From assembly GCF_001723055.1 (NCBI RefSeq), contig NZ_MDCR01000185.1, positions 1-57,045 on the forward strand: a DNA stretch of 57,045 nucleotides, given 5' to 3'. The stretch comes from Streptomyces niveus (GTDB taxonomy: Bacteria > Actinomycetota > Actinomycetes > Streptomycetales > Streptomycetaceae). The translations under genes and the position numbers were made by a program. Below, one piece after another: positions 24,582 to 33,657 of this stretch (position 1 is its first letter; each line of letters begins with the position of its first letter). Below the pieces are notes generated by a model. That model was not told the DNA's origin and made no database searches. It worked only from the letters and a program-made list of their open reading frames with translations.

Positions 24582-25825
24582 GACCGCCCACCGGAGCACG
24601 GCACAAGCGCCGCCCGGGGCCTGGTCTCGTGCGGGGTGTGTATCTTCCCCGGGCGGCGGACGCGGGTGCGTTCAGCCTGGCCACGTACGGGATTCCGATG
24701 CTGGTGCTGGCCACCACCGGCTCGGCCGCGCTCACCGGGCTCGCGTTCGCGCTGGAGTGGATCCCGCGCCTGACGGTCGTCACGTTCGCCGGGACTCTTG
24801 TCGACCGGCACGGCCCCGCCCGCGTGTTCCGACTCGCCTCCACGCTCCGGGCCTTGGTCGTGCTCGCCGCCGCGGTCGTACTTCCCGCTCAAAGGGGCGG
24901 GACGGAGGTGACGGTCATGGTGCTCGCCGCCGCCAGTGGGGCGTTGTCTCAGTTTTCCTACGTTGCTGCCGAGACGACCGGTGCCGACGCCAGTCGCCAG
25001 GCCGGGGATCGGGCGCACCGGGTGCAGTCGGTCCTCCTGGGGGTGGATCAGACCGCGCTGTTGGCCGGGCCCGCGCTCGCCGGACTCCTGGTCCAGTGGA
25101 CCGGTTCTACCGGACTGCTCACCACGTGCGCCGCGTTTTCGCTGATGGCGGCCGTACTGATGCCACCGCCTAGCGCGGCATCCGACACTGCTGCTTCCGC
25201 CTCGGCGGAGCCGGTACACGCGCGGGGGTTTCGGGCCGGCTGGTCGGTGCTGCGGGAGCGCCCGGCGTTGGCGTGGCTGGTGGGCGGGTTCGTCGTGTCG
25301 AACCTTTCGCTCGGGCTGCTCCAGGCGGCGACTCCGGTGATCGTCGTGCAGCAGCTGGGGTATTCCACCGGCTCGGTCGGGCTGATCTGGTCCGCCGCCG
25401 CTGTCGCGTCTCTGTTGGCCGTCGCCGTCTGCCGCGGTGCGATCAGCCGGTGGGGACTGTGGCCGGTGGGGGCCGTGTCCGCGACGGTCGCCGCCGGTGC
25501 GTGTCTCGCCGTCGCGCAGGCCACCACCTACAGCGCGTATCTCGTCCTGGTGGCCGTGCTCATGGCCGGTGAGGGCGGCCTCACGGTGGTCTTGCGCACC
25601 CTGCGCTCCCACCTGATCCCCGCCCGCGTGTTCGGCGCGACGCTCGCGCTGACGATCCTCCTGCTCCTGGCCCCGTTCCCGCTCGCCGGCCTCCTGGTCG
25701 CCGCAGTCCCGCCCGCACAACTGGTCCACGCGCTGACCGTCTGCGCCGTCGTCCAGGCCCTGGCGCTCGCGGTCACCTTCGCCCGCCTGCGGACCCTGCC
25801 CGGCCTGCGCCTCGAACACCCCTGA
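24578..25825 (+). CDS. MFS transporter, 415 aa
   Basis: About 12 hydrophobic segments, beginning PMLVLATTGSAALTGLAFAL and with the MFS loop GTLVDRHGPARVF after the second helix. Later segments include LAWLVGGFVVSNLSLGLLQ and LIWSAAAVASLLAVAV. The family resembles MFS permeases encoded next to peptide-ligase genes. A few bases downstream lie a small gene and an ATP-grasp gene, so export of a ligase product is possible (inference). Confidence 0.8.
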   Translation: MRPPTGARHKRRPGPGLVRGVYLPRAADAGAFSLATYGIPMLVLATTGSAALTGLAFALEWIPRLTVVTFAGTLVDRHGPARVFRLASTLRALVVLAAAVVLPAQRGGTEVTVMVLAAASGALSQFSYVAAETTGADASRQAGDRAHRVQSVLLGVDQTALLAGPALAGLLVQWTGSTGLLTTCAAFSLMAAVLMPPPSAASDTAASASAEPVHARGFRAGWSVLRERPALAWLVGGFVVSNLSLGLLQAATPVIVVQQLGYSTGSVGLIWSAAAVASLLAVAVCRGAISRWGLWPVGAVSATVAAGACLAVAQATTYSAYLVLVAVLMAGEGGLTVVLRTLRSHLIPARVFGATLALTILLLLAPFPLAGLLVAAVPPAQLVHALTVCAVVQALALAVTFARLRTLPGLRLEHP

Positions 25826-25852
25826 TCCCCCTCACCACCGGAGAGCCTCCTC

Positions 25853-26179
25853 ATGCCCATACCGGCACAGCAGAATCTGCCCGGCCTCAGCCTGCTCCCG
25901 TACGCGCGGAAACCGTCCACGCTCGCCGAGCAGTTCGCCGACTTCGACCGCGAACACCCCTGGGTCTACCGCGCGTTGGAGCAGCTTGTGTCCCAGCGCC
26001 TCGCCTCCGGCGCCCGCCGGGTCGGCATGAAAGCTCTGTTCGAGACCCTGCGCTGGCGTCATCCGCACGGGATGAAGGGCCTCAACAACAACTACACCGC
26101 CTTCTACGCGCGTCAGTTGCTCGCCGCCCACCCCGACTGGGCCCCGGTGATCGAGATCCGACGCCGACGCACCCCGTAG
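25853..26179 (+). CDS. small protein of a phage/plasmid-type family, 108 aa
   Basis: ATG 25853 follows GGAGAG. LAEQFADFDREHPWVYRALEQL, then GARRVGMKALFETLRWRHP, then GLNNNYTAFYARQLLAAHPDW and IEIRRRR. I have the impression that this HPWVY...LRW...LNNNY pattern occurs in small proteins of phages and mobile elements, but I cannot name a function. It sits between the transporter and the ATP-grasp gene. Confidence 0.6.
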   Translation: MPIPAQQNLPGLSLLPYARKPSTLAEQFADFDREHPWVYRALEQLVSQRLASGARRVGMKALFETLRWRHPHGMKGLNNNYTAFYARQLLAAHPDWAPVIEIRRRRTP

Positions 26180-26252
26180 ACCCGCACTTCCATACACCCC
26201 GGCCACGCACGACGGCCTCTCGCACTCACCCTTGATCTTCTGGAGCTGTTCC

Positions 26253-27542
26253 TTGCCTTCTCGTCCCACTGTTCTCGTCGTCGCGCCCGCGGACGAGGCG
26301 CTGCGCGGTTACTGCCTGGATCAGGTGGCAGCCGCGTACGACATCGTGCTGATCACCGGCAGTGCCCCGGCGTGGGAGCGCCGCTGTATCCGCGACGTGG
26401 AGATCGCTGACCCCGCCGACGAGCAGGCGCTGCTTGCCGCCGGGCGGGCTCTGGCCGCGCGTCACACGCTGGACGGGGTGGTGACGTGGTCGGAGTGGGA
26501 CCTGGTGAACGTGGCCCGGCTCGCCGAGTACCTGGGGCTGCGTACGAACACCCCGCAGGTGATGCGTGACTGCCGGAACAAGGCCGTGCAGCGCACGTTG
26601 TTCGCGCGTCACCGGGTGCCGTCGGCGAAGGCGATGACCGCACGCACTCTGCTGGAGGCGGCGCTGGCGGCGGAGACGATCGGATACCCGGTGGTGCTGA
26701 AACCGGCGGCGTACGCGGCGAGTATCGGCGTCAGCCGCGTCAGCAGGTCCGAACAGCTCCCCGGCGGCTTCGACTTCGCCCAGGCCGGCGCCGCACACAG
26801 CCGTGAATCTACCGCCGTGTTGGTCGAGGAGTATCTCGACGGCCCGGAGATATCGGTCGAGTGCGTGACCTACCGCGGTACGACGAGCGCGGTCGCCGTC
26901 ACGCGTAAGACCCTCGGGGCCGCGCCGCTCTTCGAGGAGATCGGCCACTCGGTCGACGCCAACGACACGCTGCTCCCGCAGGTTGGACCGGTCGCCGCCA
27001 GCGCGGTGCGGGCCCTGGGTTTGACCGACGGTATCCAGCACGTCGAGATGCGCCTCACCGATGCGGGTCCGCGCCTGGTCGAGGTCAACGCGAGGATCGC
27101 CGGCGACCTCATCGGTCACCTCGTCCAGCTCGCCACCGGCATCGACCTGCCGCGTGCCGCCGCCGACATCGCGTGCGGCACCGCGCCTGACCTCACCCGA
27201 ACCCGCCGTACGGCGGCCGGTATCCGACTGCTCTACCCGAACGTGTCCGGCACGCTCACCGCCCGGCACCTCACGGACGGGTTCTTCGCCCATACGCCGT
27301 GGCTGCGGCAGGTTCACTGGCTGCGGGAAGTCGGCGACGCCGTCGCTCTGCCGCCCGCCGGGTCCATGTACTCCGCCCGCGTCGGGTTCTTCACCGTCAC
27401 CGGCACCAGCACCCGCCAGGTCGAACAGCGCACCCGCCTCGTCCTCGACCAGCTCACCCTCACCACCACCCCGACCCCTCAGCGCCCGATGCCCGGGCGC
27501 TCGCACCTTTCGGAAGCAGGGCCTCGTGCCGACCGATCTTGA
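26253..27542 (+). CDS. ATP-grasp ligase, 429 aa
   Basis: TTG 26253 follows TGGAG. A Rossmann-like N-domain (TVLVVAPADEALRGY) is followed by an ATP-grasp core: NKAVQRTLFARHRVPSAKAM, YPVVLKPAAYAASIGVSRV (nucleotide lysine), LVEEYLDGPEISVE and the metal motif VEVNARIAGDLIGHL. The C-terminal 100 residues may be a carbonic-anhydrase-like lid. These enzymes join carboxylates to amines, as in dipeptide ligases. The substrate is unknown. The end overlaps a DUF317 gene by 17 bases. Confidence 0.85.
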   Translation: MPSRPTVLVVAPADEALRGYCLDQVAAAYDIVLITGSAPAWERRCIRDVEIADPADEQALLAAGRALAARHTLDGVVTWSEWDLVNVARLAEYLGLRTNTPQVMRDCRNKAVQRTLFARHRVPSAKAMTARTLLEAALAAETIGYPVVLKPAAYAASIGVSRVSRSEQLPGGFDFAQAGAAHSRESTAVLVEEYLDGPEISVECVTYRGTTSAVAVTRKTLGAAPLFEEIGHSVDANDTLLPQVGPVAASAVRALGLTDGIQHVEMRLTDAGPRLVEVNARIAGDLIGHLVQLATGIDLPRAAADIACGTAPDLTRTRRTAAGIRLLYPNVSGTLTARHLTDGFFAHTPWLRQVHWLREVGDAVALPPAGSMYSARVGFFTVTGTSTRQVEQRTRLVLDQLTLTTTPTPQRPMPGRSHLSEAGPRADRS

Positions 27543-28305
27543 CTCCTCCGGGCCGGACGACCCGGTCCTCGTCTCACCCCGCTACCTCGCCGGCCCCGGG
27601 CTCGAACAGCCATCGCACGCAGCGGCGTTCGCCTGGTCGAGCCTGACGAACGCCGACTGGAGCACGTACACACCGGACAGCGGGCCGCTGCTCTGCGCCA
27701 GCCCGTGCCAGCTGGTCCGCACCGCCCGCCTGCCCAACCAGGCTGACAGCTGGAGGACGGCTGTCTACGAGGACGCGCTCGTCGCTGCCTGGTGGACCGC
27801 AACCTGGAGCGCGGAGACGCCGGTCGAACTGATCGCGGACTTCCACCACGCCCTCGCCGAGGCCCATGCCACCGGAACACTCCACTCACATACCGGTGCC
27901 ACGGATGTTTCCCTGCCCCTGTTGACCGCCAACTGGAGACACACCGTGGACGGGCGCGGCGAGAGGTTCACCGATCCCACCGGCCTCGCGAAGGTGACCA
28001 ACCACCGGCTGCGCCACGGCGGAGAGGCATGGCGCTTGACTGTGCTTCCCGAAACGAGGGGCAGTTGCCGGTGGAGCGCCAGCTTCAGCAGACAGGTGCC
28101 CAATGTCCTCGTCGCCGCGGTCACGGCCTCCCTCGTCGCCGCGACGCCTGTGCACCGCACGGCTGGCCAACTGCCCAAGGAACTGCACCGCCACTTGGTG
28201 ACCGAACCCGCCCCGCCCTCCGCGCCGGACCGGTCCGAAGCCGTGGTATCGGCTCCCGTACGCCCGCCCGACGGCCCCGGTCACAGCCCCGCCCGCCGGC
28301 GCTGA
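27526..28305 (+). CDS. DUF317 protein, copy 1, 259 aa
   Basis: GTG 27526 lies inside the end of the ATP-grasp gene. VLVSPRYLAGPG opens the DUF317 pattern. Two repeats follow, each with a Trp-rich strand (DSWRTAVYED; EAWRLTVLPE), WTATWS/WSASFS and a helix beginning P-x-x-L-(I/V)-A. The family is found almost only in Streptomyces and relatives; function unknown. It is one of four copies in the window. Confidence 0.75.
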   Translation: MPTDLDSSGPDDPVLVSPRYLAGPGLEQPSHAAAFAWSSLTNADWSTYTPDSGPLLCASPCQLVRTARLPNQADSWRTAVYEDALVAAWWTATWSAETPVELIADFHHALAEAHATGTLHSHTGATDVSLPLLTANWRHTVDGRGERFTDPTGLAKVTNHRLRHGGEAWRLTVLPETRGSCRWSASFSRQVPNVLVAAVTASLVAATPVHRTAGQLPKELHRHLVTEPAPPSAPDRSEAVVSAPVRPPDGPGHSPARRR

Positions 28306-28326
28306 CCACGACAACCCTGGACATCT

Positions 28327-29205
28327 ATGCGTCAACCTGAAACGGCCGAACCCTCCGAGGCCGAACTCGACGGGGATGTGTTCGTCTCTCCGCGTCATCT
28401 CGCCGGTACAACAGGGGTCGGGGATCCCGGTCTCGCACCTCTGCTGGCGCTCGGCTGGGAGCTGCGGCGCGACGACCTCGCCAACGTGTTCGTCACCGCG
28501 CCCGACCGGAAAGTCCGCCTCGGCTACCTGCCCGAGGGCGAGGACGACGGCCTGTGGCGCATCAACGCCTACAACGACCTCTTCGCGCCGCCGGTATGGG
28601 GCGTCTGTTTCAACGACTCCTGCCCGACGGAGTTCGTCACGGCCTTCACCACCGCCCTCGCCCACGCGTACGAGCAGGGCCCGGACGCCTACCTCGCCGC
28701 GCCCGACCCCGGCCACGCGGACCGTGACCCGTTTCTCGCGGTCGTACCGCTCATCGACCGCGGCTGGCAGTTCGACCGGCCCCACCACAACGTCTTCGCC
28801 ATCCGCTCGCCCGACAAGCTGGCCACCCTGGAATTCACCACCGGCCATCTCAATTCCGAAGCGGAGCTGACCACGCGGGATGCCCGCTGGCACCTGTGGG
28901 CCGGCGCCTCCGCCCACCGTCCCTTCTGGTACGCCACCGCCAGCACGGATACCCCCGTGCCCCTGCTCACCGCGGTCACCGAATGCGTCTCGGATCCGGC
29001 GCCGCTGCCCCGATGGCGCGCGGAGACCTTCAGCTACGTCAAGGGCATGACCCGTCTCACGCCGATCGTCCAGCCGGGCCCGGCGGTGCCGACGCCGCTC
29101 GATGTCCGGCGGGCCGTCTCCCGCCGCCCGGCCGCCTTGCCGGCGGCGAGCGTTCCGCGCTGGAGCACCACCAGCCGCCCGGCACTGCCCGGACCACGCC
29201 GATAA
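28327..29205 (+). CDS. DUF317 protein, copy 2, 292 aa
   Basis: ATG 28327. VFVSPRHLAGTTG opens the first DUF317 unit. It has GWELRRDDLANVFVTAPDRKVRLGYLPEG-type strands broken by acid-rich turns, then WGVCFNDSCPTEFVTAFTTAL. The second unit has PLIDRGWQFDRPHHNVFAI and WHLWAGASAHRPFWYATAS. A basic tail follows. Same orientation and operon as copies 1 and 3. Confidence 0.75.
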   Translation: MRQPETAEPSEAELDGDVFVSPRHLAGTTGVGDPGLAPLLALGWELRRDDLANVFVTAPDRKVRLGYLPEGEDDGLWRINAYNDLFAPPVWGVCFNDSCPTEFVTAFTTALAHAYEQGPDAYLAAPDPGHADRDPFLAVVPLIDRGWQFDRPHHNVFAIRSPDKLATLEFTTGHLNSEAELTTRDARWHLWAGASAHRPFWYATASTDTPVPLLTAVTECVSDPAPLPRWRAETFSYVKGMTRLTPIVQPGPAVPTPLDVRRAVSRRPAALPAASVPRWSTTSRPALPGPRR

Positions 29206-29234
29206 CACGGCCCGATCCCGACCGGAGCCCCTTC

Positions 29235-29723
29235 TTGTCCCTGCAGGCCCCCGAGTTCTTCGCCGAGCTGTGCCTCCCCTTCCACGACAGCACCGTCGTC
29301 GGCAACACCTACTACGCCACCCCCACCCCGGGCACACCGCTGCGGCTGCGGATCGACTTCAGCACCACCATTTACGCCGACACCTACGGCGGCCTGCGCC
29401 TGACGGTCGTGCATCCCGACCGGGGTGTGCTCGACACGGTCGCCCTCAGCTTCCTGGACCACGGCACCTTCCACCGCCGCGACGAGGCGGCCAACACCCG
29501 GCCGAACACCAAGGAGTACGGCACCTTCGACAAATACCACCGCCCCGGCCGGCCACCGTGGGAAGGCGCCATCACCACCGGACTGCGCGACGCCATCGAG
29601 CAGTACACCGCCGTCGGGTTCCCCGGCGCCTGGACCCCATCCGCACCGAACCGGGCCGCAGGACCCACCGCCAGCACGGCCCCCGCCCCGTCGGCCGCGC
29701 GCAGTGACGCCCGCGCCCGCTGA
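29235..29723 (+). CDS. hypothetical protein, 162 aa
   Basis: TTG 29235 follows CCGGAG. The protein is beta-rich: FHDSTVVGNTYYATPTPG, LRLRIDFSTTIYADTYGGLRL and VLDTVALSFLDHGTFHRRDE, then a Tyr/Pro-rich region and disordered tail. Not recognised; it sits between two DUF317 genes and may work with them. Confidence 0.55.
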   Translation: MSLQAPEFFAELCLPFHDSTVVGNTYYATPTPGTPLRLRIDFSTTIYADTYGGLRLTVVHPDRGVLDTVALSFLDHGTFHRRDEAANTRPNTKEYGTFDKYHRPGRPPWEGAITTGLRDAIEQYTAVGFPGAWTPSAPNRAAGPTASTAPAPSAARSDARAR

Positions 29724-29782
29724 CCCTCCGTCCGAACCCTCCGCACGGCGCTGCGCGCGCACTTCCCGGCAGGAGACCCCTG

Positions 29783-30565
29783 GTGCCATCCGACCCTCCG
29801 AAGAAGAATCCCGGCCCCGAACAGACGGTGAAGGTCCTTCCCCGCCACCTCGCCGGCCCAGGTACTGCCGATCCCTATATAGCCTGGCCCTTCCCGTTCG
29901 ACGAAGACTGGACACTGCATCAGCTTGAGAACGGGACGGCCTTCGCCGTCAGCCCCTGCCTACGGCTCTGGACTTATCTCCACCTCGAACCCGGTACATC
30001 CCGCCGGGGGACGTGGACGATCGCCGCGAACCGCGTCCGTTTCGGCCCGAGGGCCTGGCAGATCACCTTCGACGCCACGACCCCCATCGAGTTGCTGCAC
30101 GACGTTCACGCCGAGCTGCTCGACCTCTACCTAGAAGACCTGCACAGCGACCAGGACCACCTGTACGGGGACACGACACCCGCCTACGAGGCGTACGCGC
30201 CGCTGTTCGCCCAGGGCTGGGGCCACAGCGTCAGGACCGACGGCACCCAGACTTTCCCTTCCTGGGACGGACTCGCCGGAGTACGGCACCACTACGCGGC
30301 CACCGGTTCCGACGTGCCCGAGTGGATGGCCTGGGGCGGGCATCTGAGGGAGCCGCTGTGGCAAGCACGCTTCTCCACCGGCACACCCACCGCCCTCATC
30401 GCCGCCTTCACCGCCTCCCTCATCTCCACGGTGCCCCTCCACCGCACCCTGCCGGACACTCCGTCGCAGTTCCGCCGCCACCTCTACCTCGCCACACCTA
30501 CGCCAAACCCGACCCCCGGCGCACCGCCCGCCGCCTTGCCACCGGGTCCGAAGCGAACCCGCTGA
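29783..30565 (+). CDS. DUF317 protein, copy 3, 260 aa
   Basis: GTG 29783 follows AGGAG. VKVLPRHLAGPG, then WTLHQLENGTAFAVSPCLRLW and WTIAANRVRFGPRAWQITF make the first unit. FAQGWGHSVRTDGTQTF, then EWMAWGGHLREPLWQARFS make the second, with PTALIAAFTASL closing it. This is the last DUF317 gene before the surface protein. Confidence 0.75.
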   Translation: MPSDPPKKNPGPEQTVKVLPRHLAGPGTADPYIAWPFPFDEDWTLHQLENGTAFAVSPCLRLWTYLHLEPGTSRRGTWTIAANRVRFGPRAWQITFDATTPIELLHDVHAELLDLYLEDLHSDQDHLYGDTTPAYEAYAPLFAQGWGHSVRTDGTQTFPSWDGLAGVRHHYAATGSDVPEWMAWGGHLREPLWQARFSTGTPTALIAAFTASLISTVPLHRTLPDTPSQFRRHLYLATPTPNPTPGAPPAALPPGPKRTR

Positions 30566-30604
30566 CCGCCGTCACCCGCCCAAAGCCCCTTCAGGAGTCC
30601 GTAC

Positions 30605-31624
30605 TTGCTCACCCGCACCTTCGCCCCAGCCTTCGCGACAGCCGCCGTCACCGCCGTGACCGGCAGTCTTCTCTGGGCCCCGGCCGTATCCGCCCAGACC
30701 CCCGAACCTTCCCCGTCCACGTCCGTGCCCACCCAGGACAGCTCGGCAGAGGCCGAGACCGGTGGTGTCCGGATCCTCAAGAAGGACCCCGGCGGCGACG
30801 TCATGACCGGGGCCGCGTTCACCCTGCTCGACACGACGGGCGCGGTGGCGGGGAAGGGCACGACGGACGCGCGCGGCCGGCTCGCCTTCGACGACCTCGC
30901 CCCCGGGGTCTACCGGTTGAAGGAAACCTCCTCCGGCAGCCCGCTGCACACCACCGTGCCCGACCGGGACGTCGTCATCCCCCCCGGCACCACCATTCCG
31001 CTGACGGTCGTCGACCCGTTCAAGCCCGCCACCGTCCTGTTGAAGACCACGGACGACAAGACCGGCAAGCTCCTGGCCGGTTCCACGGTCAACATCGGCA
31101 CCGGCACCACGACCCTCCTCACCCTCACCACACGCTCGGACGGCACCGCCACCGCGCCCCTTCCGGTCAACGCCCGTAACGGCGAGACCTTCTGGGTCCG
31201 GCAGATCAAGGCGCCGGCCGGCTATGACCTGTACAAGCCCGCCAGGACGTTCACCGCTGGACCCGGCGCGCCGGTCACGGTGACCGTCACCAACGCCAAG
31301 ACCCACACCACCCCGGACCCGGACCCCTCGGACAAGCCGACACCCCAGCCCACCGGCACACCGTCCACCCCTGCGGACAATCCGAGCAGCGGCACCGGCG
31401 GGGCGAAGCCCACCGGAACGCCCGGCACCGACTCCTCGCCCACCGTGGCCCCGGCTGGCGAAACGACGCCGACGGCGCCCGCCGGATCCCTCGCCCATAC
31501 CGGCTCCGATGCTGCCCCCTGGCTCCTCGGCGCTGGGCTGCTCGTTGCCGTTGGCGGCGGCGCTCTGATCGCCGGCCGCCGTCGTACTGACGACTCCGAG
31601 GAGACCGTCTCGCCCGAGAGCTGA
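30605..31624 (+). CDS. sortase-anchored surface protein with SpaA-like prealbumin domains, 339 aa
   Basis: TTG 30605. Signal peptide (TFAPAFATAAVTAVTGSLLW, then VSAQ). Two SpaA/Cna-B-like beta domains follow: GGVRILKKDPGGDVMTGAAF to YRLKETSSG at about residues 50 to 120, and VLLKTTDDKTGKLLAGSTV to FWVRQIKAPAGYDLYKP at about 138 to 205. Both carry the Lys and Glu/Asp positions of self-formed isopeptide bonds. A Pro/Thr wall-spanning stalk and LAHTG sorting motif follow, then a hydrophobic segment and RRR tail. LAxTG suggests a class E-type sortase. It may be a donor-recipient adhesin (inference). Confidence 0.85.
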   Translation: MLTRTFAPAFATAAVTAVTGSLLWAPAVSAQTPEPSPSTSVPTQDSSAEAETGGVRILKKDPGGDVMTGAAFTLLDTTGAVAGKGTTDARGRLAFDDLAPGVYRLKETSSGSPLHTTVPDRDVVIPPGTTIPLTVVDPFKPATVLLKTTDDKTGKLLAGSTVNIGTGTTTLLTLTTRSDGTATAPLPVNARNGETFWVRQIKAPAGYDLYKPARTFTAGPGAPVTVTVTNAKTHTTPDPDPSDKPTPQPTGTPSTPADNPSSGTGGAKPTGTPGTDSSPTVAPAGETTPTAPAGSLAHTGSDAAPWLLGAGLLVAVGGGALIAGRRRTDDSEETVSPES

Positions 31625-31645
31625 CCCGACCCGGCCGTTTAACCG

Positions 31646-31676
31646 AGCCCCCGGAATCCCCGTGATTCCGGGGGCT
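31646..31676 (+). terminator. strong hairpin terminator after the surface-protein gene
   Basis: A perfect 12-bp stem (AGCCCCCGGAAT / ATTCCGGGGGCT) with a seven-base loop, 22 bases past the stop codon. It closes the long rightward operon. Between it and 31877 I see no gene. Confidence 0.85.
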
Positions 31677-31876
31677 TTGGCGTTGCTGGTCAGTGGTGTT
31701 CGGGTGGCGCTTGGACGGCTGTGAGATCCGGTAAGTCCTCGTCATACGACCGACGCTGAGCCATCGATCTGAGTTGAGCGTGAAACGGGAGGCGGCTCGG
31801 CCACGTCCGCGGTCACGCCGCTCGGCGTCTCTCCCGCTCCAGTCACTCTGCCTCTGCGGGCGGTTAGGATGTTTCT

Positions 31877-32584
31877 GTGGATCTGTCTGTGCTTTGGCTT
31901 CGTGGCCCTCGGCCAGTGGACGGGACAGGAGCCTGGGCGCTCAAGGTGACGGCTCCCCCGGCACTGGCTGCTCTGGCGCAGAGGATCTTTTACTCTCCCT
32001 GGATGGCTGGCGAATCGCAGCATCTACTGTCAGGACTGCATCTACATCCTCTGATGGCGCTCTGGCGCACAGTGGAAATCCGCCCTGGCGCTGGCCGCGG
32101 CGAGTCGAGCACGCTTCGTGCAGCCCTGAGCGCTGAACGCCGATGGGAACGGACACGAAGTTCCTTCCTCATGCGGTCCACGCTCACGTCGTTGCATGCG
32201 GTTGCAAGCGACTGGACGACCGGCCCTGCGACCTTCGAGCGACGGCCGCGACTGTCGTCCGTCCCTCCCTTCGACGGCCCTGCCGCAGGTTGGGCGGTCC
32301 GGGTGACGGCGGGAGTTGTCGAGTGGTGTCGCTCACTCTGGTCTGCTGAAGCTGCTGACTGGGCAGCCTTGGTTGCCGACTTGGCGTACTGGCGGCGTAC
32401 AGCTGACGAGCTGTGGGAGCTGCTGTCCACTCGGGTGGGCCTGCCGCCCGAGCCTGCGGAGGCGGTAATCCTCGAATCGTCGCCGTGCGGAATCCGACGG
32501 CTGACGGCTGTCCGCGTACCTCGTGCTCCGGGATCTTGGCGTGCTCCGTCGATCCCGAATTTGAGCGTGCTCGCCGCAGCCTAG
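31877..32584 (+). CDS. hypothetical Trp-rich protein, 235 aa
   Basis: GTG 31877, weak ribosome binding site (AGGAT). Contains FYSPWMAGESQHL, a polar middle (LRAALSAERRWERTRSSF) and a helical C-terminal segment WCRSLWSAEAADWAALVADLAYW. No recognised domain. Codon use is a little less biased than neighbours, so it is a less certain gene. Confidence 0.45.
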   Translation: MDLSVLWLRGPRPVDGTGAWALKVTAPPALAALAQRIFYSPWMAGESQHLLSGLHLHPLMALWRTVEIRPGAGRGESSTLRAALSAERRWERTRSSFLMRSTLTSLHAVASDWTTGPATFERRPRLSSVPPFDGPAAGWAVRVTAGVVEWCRSLWSAEAADWAALVADLAYWRRTADELWELLSTRVGLPPEPAEAVILESSPCGIRRLTAVRVPRAPGSWRAPSIPNLSVLAAA

Positions 32585-32630
32585 ACCTTACGTCCGGGCG
32601 CGCGAGCGTCATGGACAGAGAGGTCTGAAG

Positions 32631-32858
32631 GTGTTCAACGTGTTCGAGGTGCCCGTCTCATCGACGGCACTGTTCATCCTCATCCTCATGCTCGCCTTCG
32701 CCGTGGTGGTCGTGCCTCCGGCCGTGAGCGTGGTGAGAGGCTGGTGGGCGATCCGGCTTCGCCGATGGGGTGTTGAGCTGCGCGATGCTCGGGCGCGGTT
32801 CGCTGCACGGGTGCGCGAGGCACTGCGCCGTTTCCTGGACGGAGGCAACACCAGGTAG
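32631..32858 (+). CDS. small membrane protein, 75 aa
   Basis: GTG 32631. One hydrophobic helix (STALFILILMLAFAVVVVPPAV, residues about 10 to 31) is followed by a basic cytoplasmic helix (RLRRWGVELRDARARFAARV). A hairpin terminator follows within 11 bases, supporting a real transcription unit. Function unknown. Confidence 0.5.
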   Translation: MFNVFEVPVSSTALFILILMLAFAVVVVPPAVSVVRGWWAIRLRRWGVELRDARARFAARVREALRRFLDGGNTR

Positions 32859-32868
32859 CGACATGGCC

Positions 32869-32898
32869 GGGGGCCGCTCCTCGCACGAGACGGCCCCC
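32869..32898 (+). terminator. hairpin terminator candidate
   Basis: An eight-bp stem GGGGGCCG / CGGCCCCC around a 14-base loop that can pair further. It is the last island feature before the transposon end at 33108; the 32899-33107 stretch holds no gene that I can see. Confidence 0.55.
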
Positions 32899-33107
32899 GC
32901 GCTGGTGCTCTGCTCCCGCCGACGCCCTAGCTTGATCCACAGCCTCGTGAGTCGAACATGTCCTCGCGTTTCGCGAATCTGACCGAAACTGCCAGCGCCA
33001 GGCCGATCCGAGTACGTCGAGCCACCGCCGAGCCGTTCTTCGTCTACAGGGCGGCTTTCTCCTGAGGCCGGTCACGGTAGCGGACCGGTTTACTTCGTCC
33101 GCCGTTT

Positions 33108-33152
33108 GTCCTTTGACATCCAATCGAGGCGTTTGACAACGAACCCAGTCGC
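33108..33152 (+). repeat. left terminal inverted repeat of the Tn7-like element
   Basis: Starts TGTCCTTTGACATCC. An inner TnsB-type unit, GTTTGACAACGAACCCAGTC, begins at 33132. It matches the reverse complement of 53134-53178 at 39 of 45 positions without gaps. No gene lies between this end and 33336. Confidence 0.82.
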
Positions 33153-33335
33153 GCAGAGCACAGTTCTGCTGGAGGGCGCAACGTACGTGAGTTGCCGCTC
33201 GACGACTGCCCTTCATGGAGATCTGCGTGCGTCGCCCCACCTTCCAGGCTCGCAGAGCGCGGGGTGGTAGATGGGCGCGGTCTGGACTCAGGTAATGGCG
33301 AGAATGACTTCGCCGTGGGCCTGGTGGGAACGGAG

Positions 33336-33596
33336 TCATTCGGGGGTCTGGGGGGCGGTGTCGTAGGCCAAGACGGTGTCGATCAGGCCCCGTGCGCCTT
33401 TGTCGGCGACAGCGTCGAGCAGTTGTTGTCCGGCGGTGGTGATGAGGGTGCCGAGTCCGGCGGGCCGGGTGAAGCGGAAGGACACCCCGGCCGTGCGCAG
33501 CTGGCGGCAGGGGAGGTCGCCTAGGCTGACGGTGGACTCGGTGGACTCGGGGTGCGATTTCGGGGCGAAGGTCTGTCCGTTGACGTGCAGCGCCAC
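33336..33596 (-). CDS. hypothetical protein, 86 aa
   Basis: GTG 33596 with no clear ribosome binding site; the frame stays open upstream (TNIALARAPTETPLS) without an ATG/GTG/TTG. Content: VALHVNGQTFAP, then LCRQLRTAGVSFRFTRPAG-like and LLDAVADKGARGLIDTVL segments. It may be a small intact gene or the end of a longer, damaged one. It is the first cargo frame inside the left end. Confidence 0.4.
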   Translation of the reverse strand: MALHVNGQTFAPKSHPESTESTVSLGDLPCRQLRTAGVSFRFTRPAGLGTLITTAGQQLLDAVADKGARGLIDTVLAYDTAPQTPE

Positions 33597-33657
33597 ACTC
33601 AGAGGCGTCTCCGTCGGTGCCCTGGCCAGCGCGATGTTGGTCGGGCCGGTACGGGTC

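Noticed and set aside
31774..32136. Alternative plus-strand frame overlapping 31877-32584
   Set aside because: Arg/Ser-rich with no ribosome binding site; the 31877 frame has a better start and composition.
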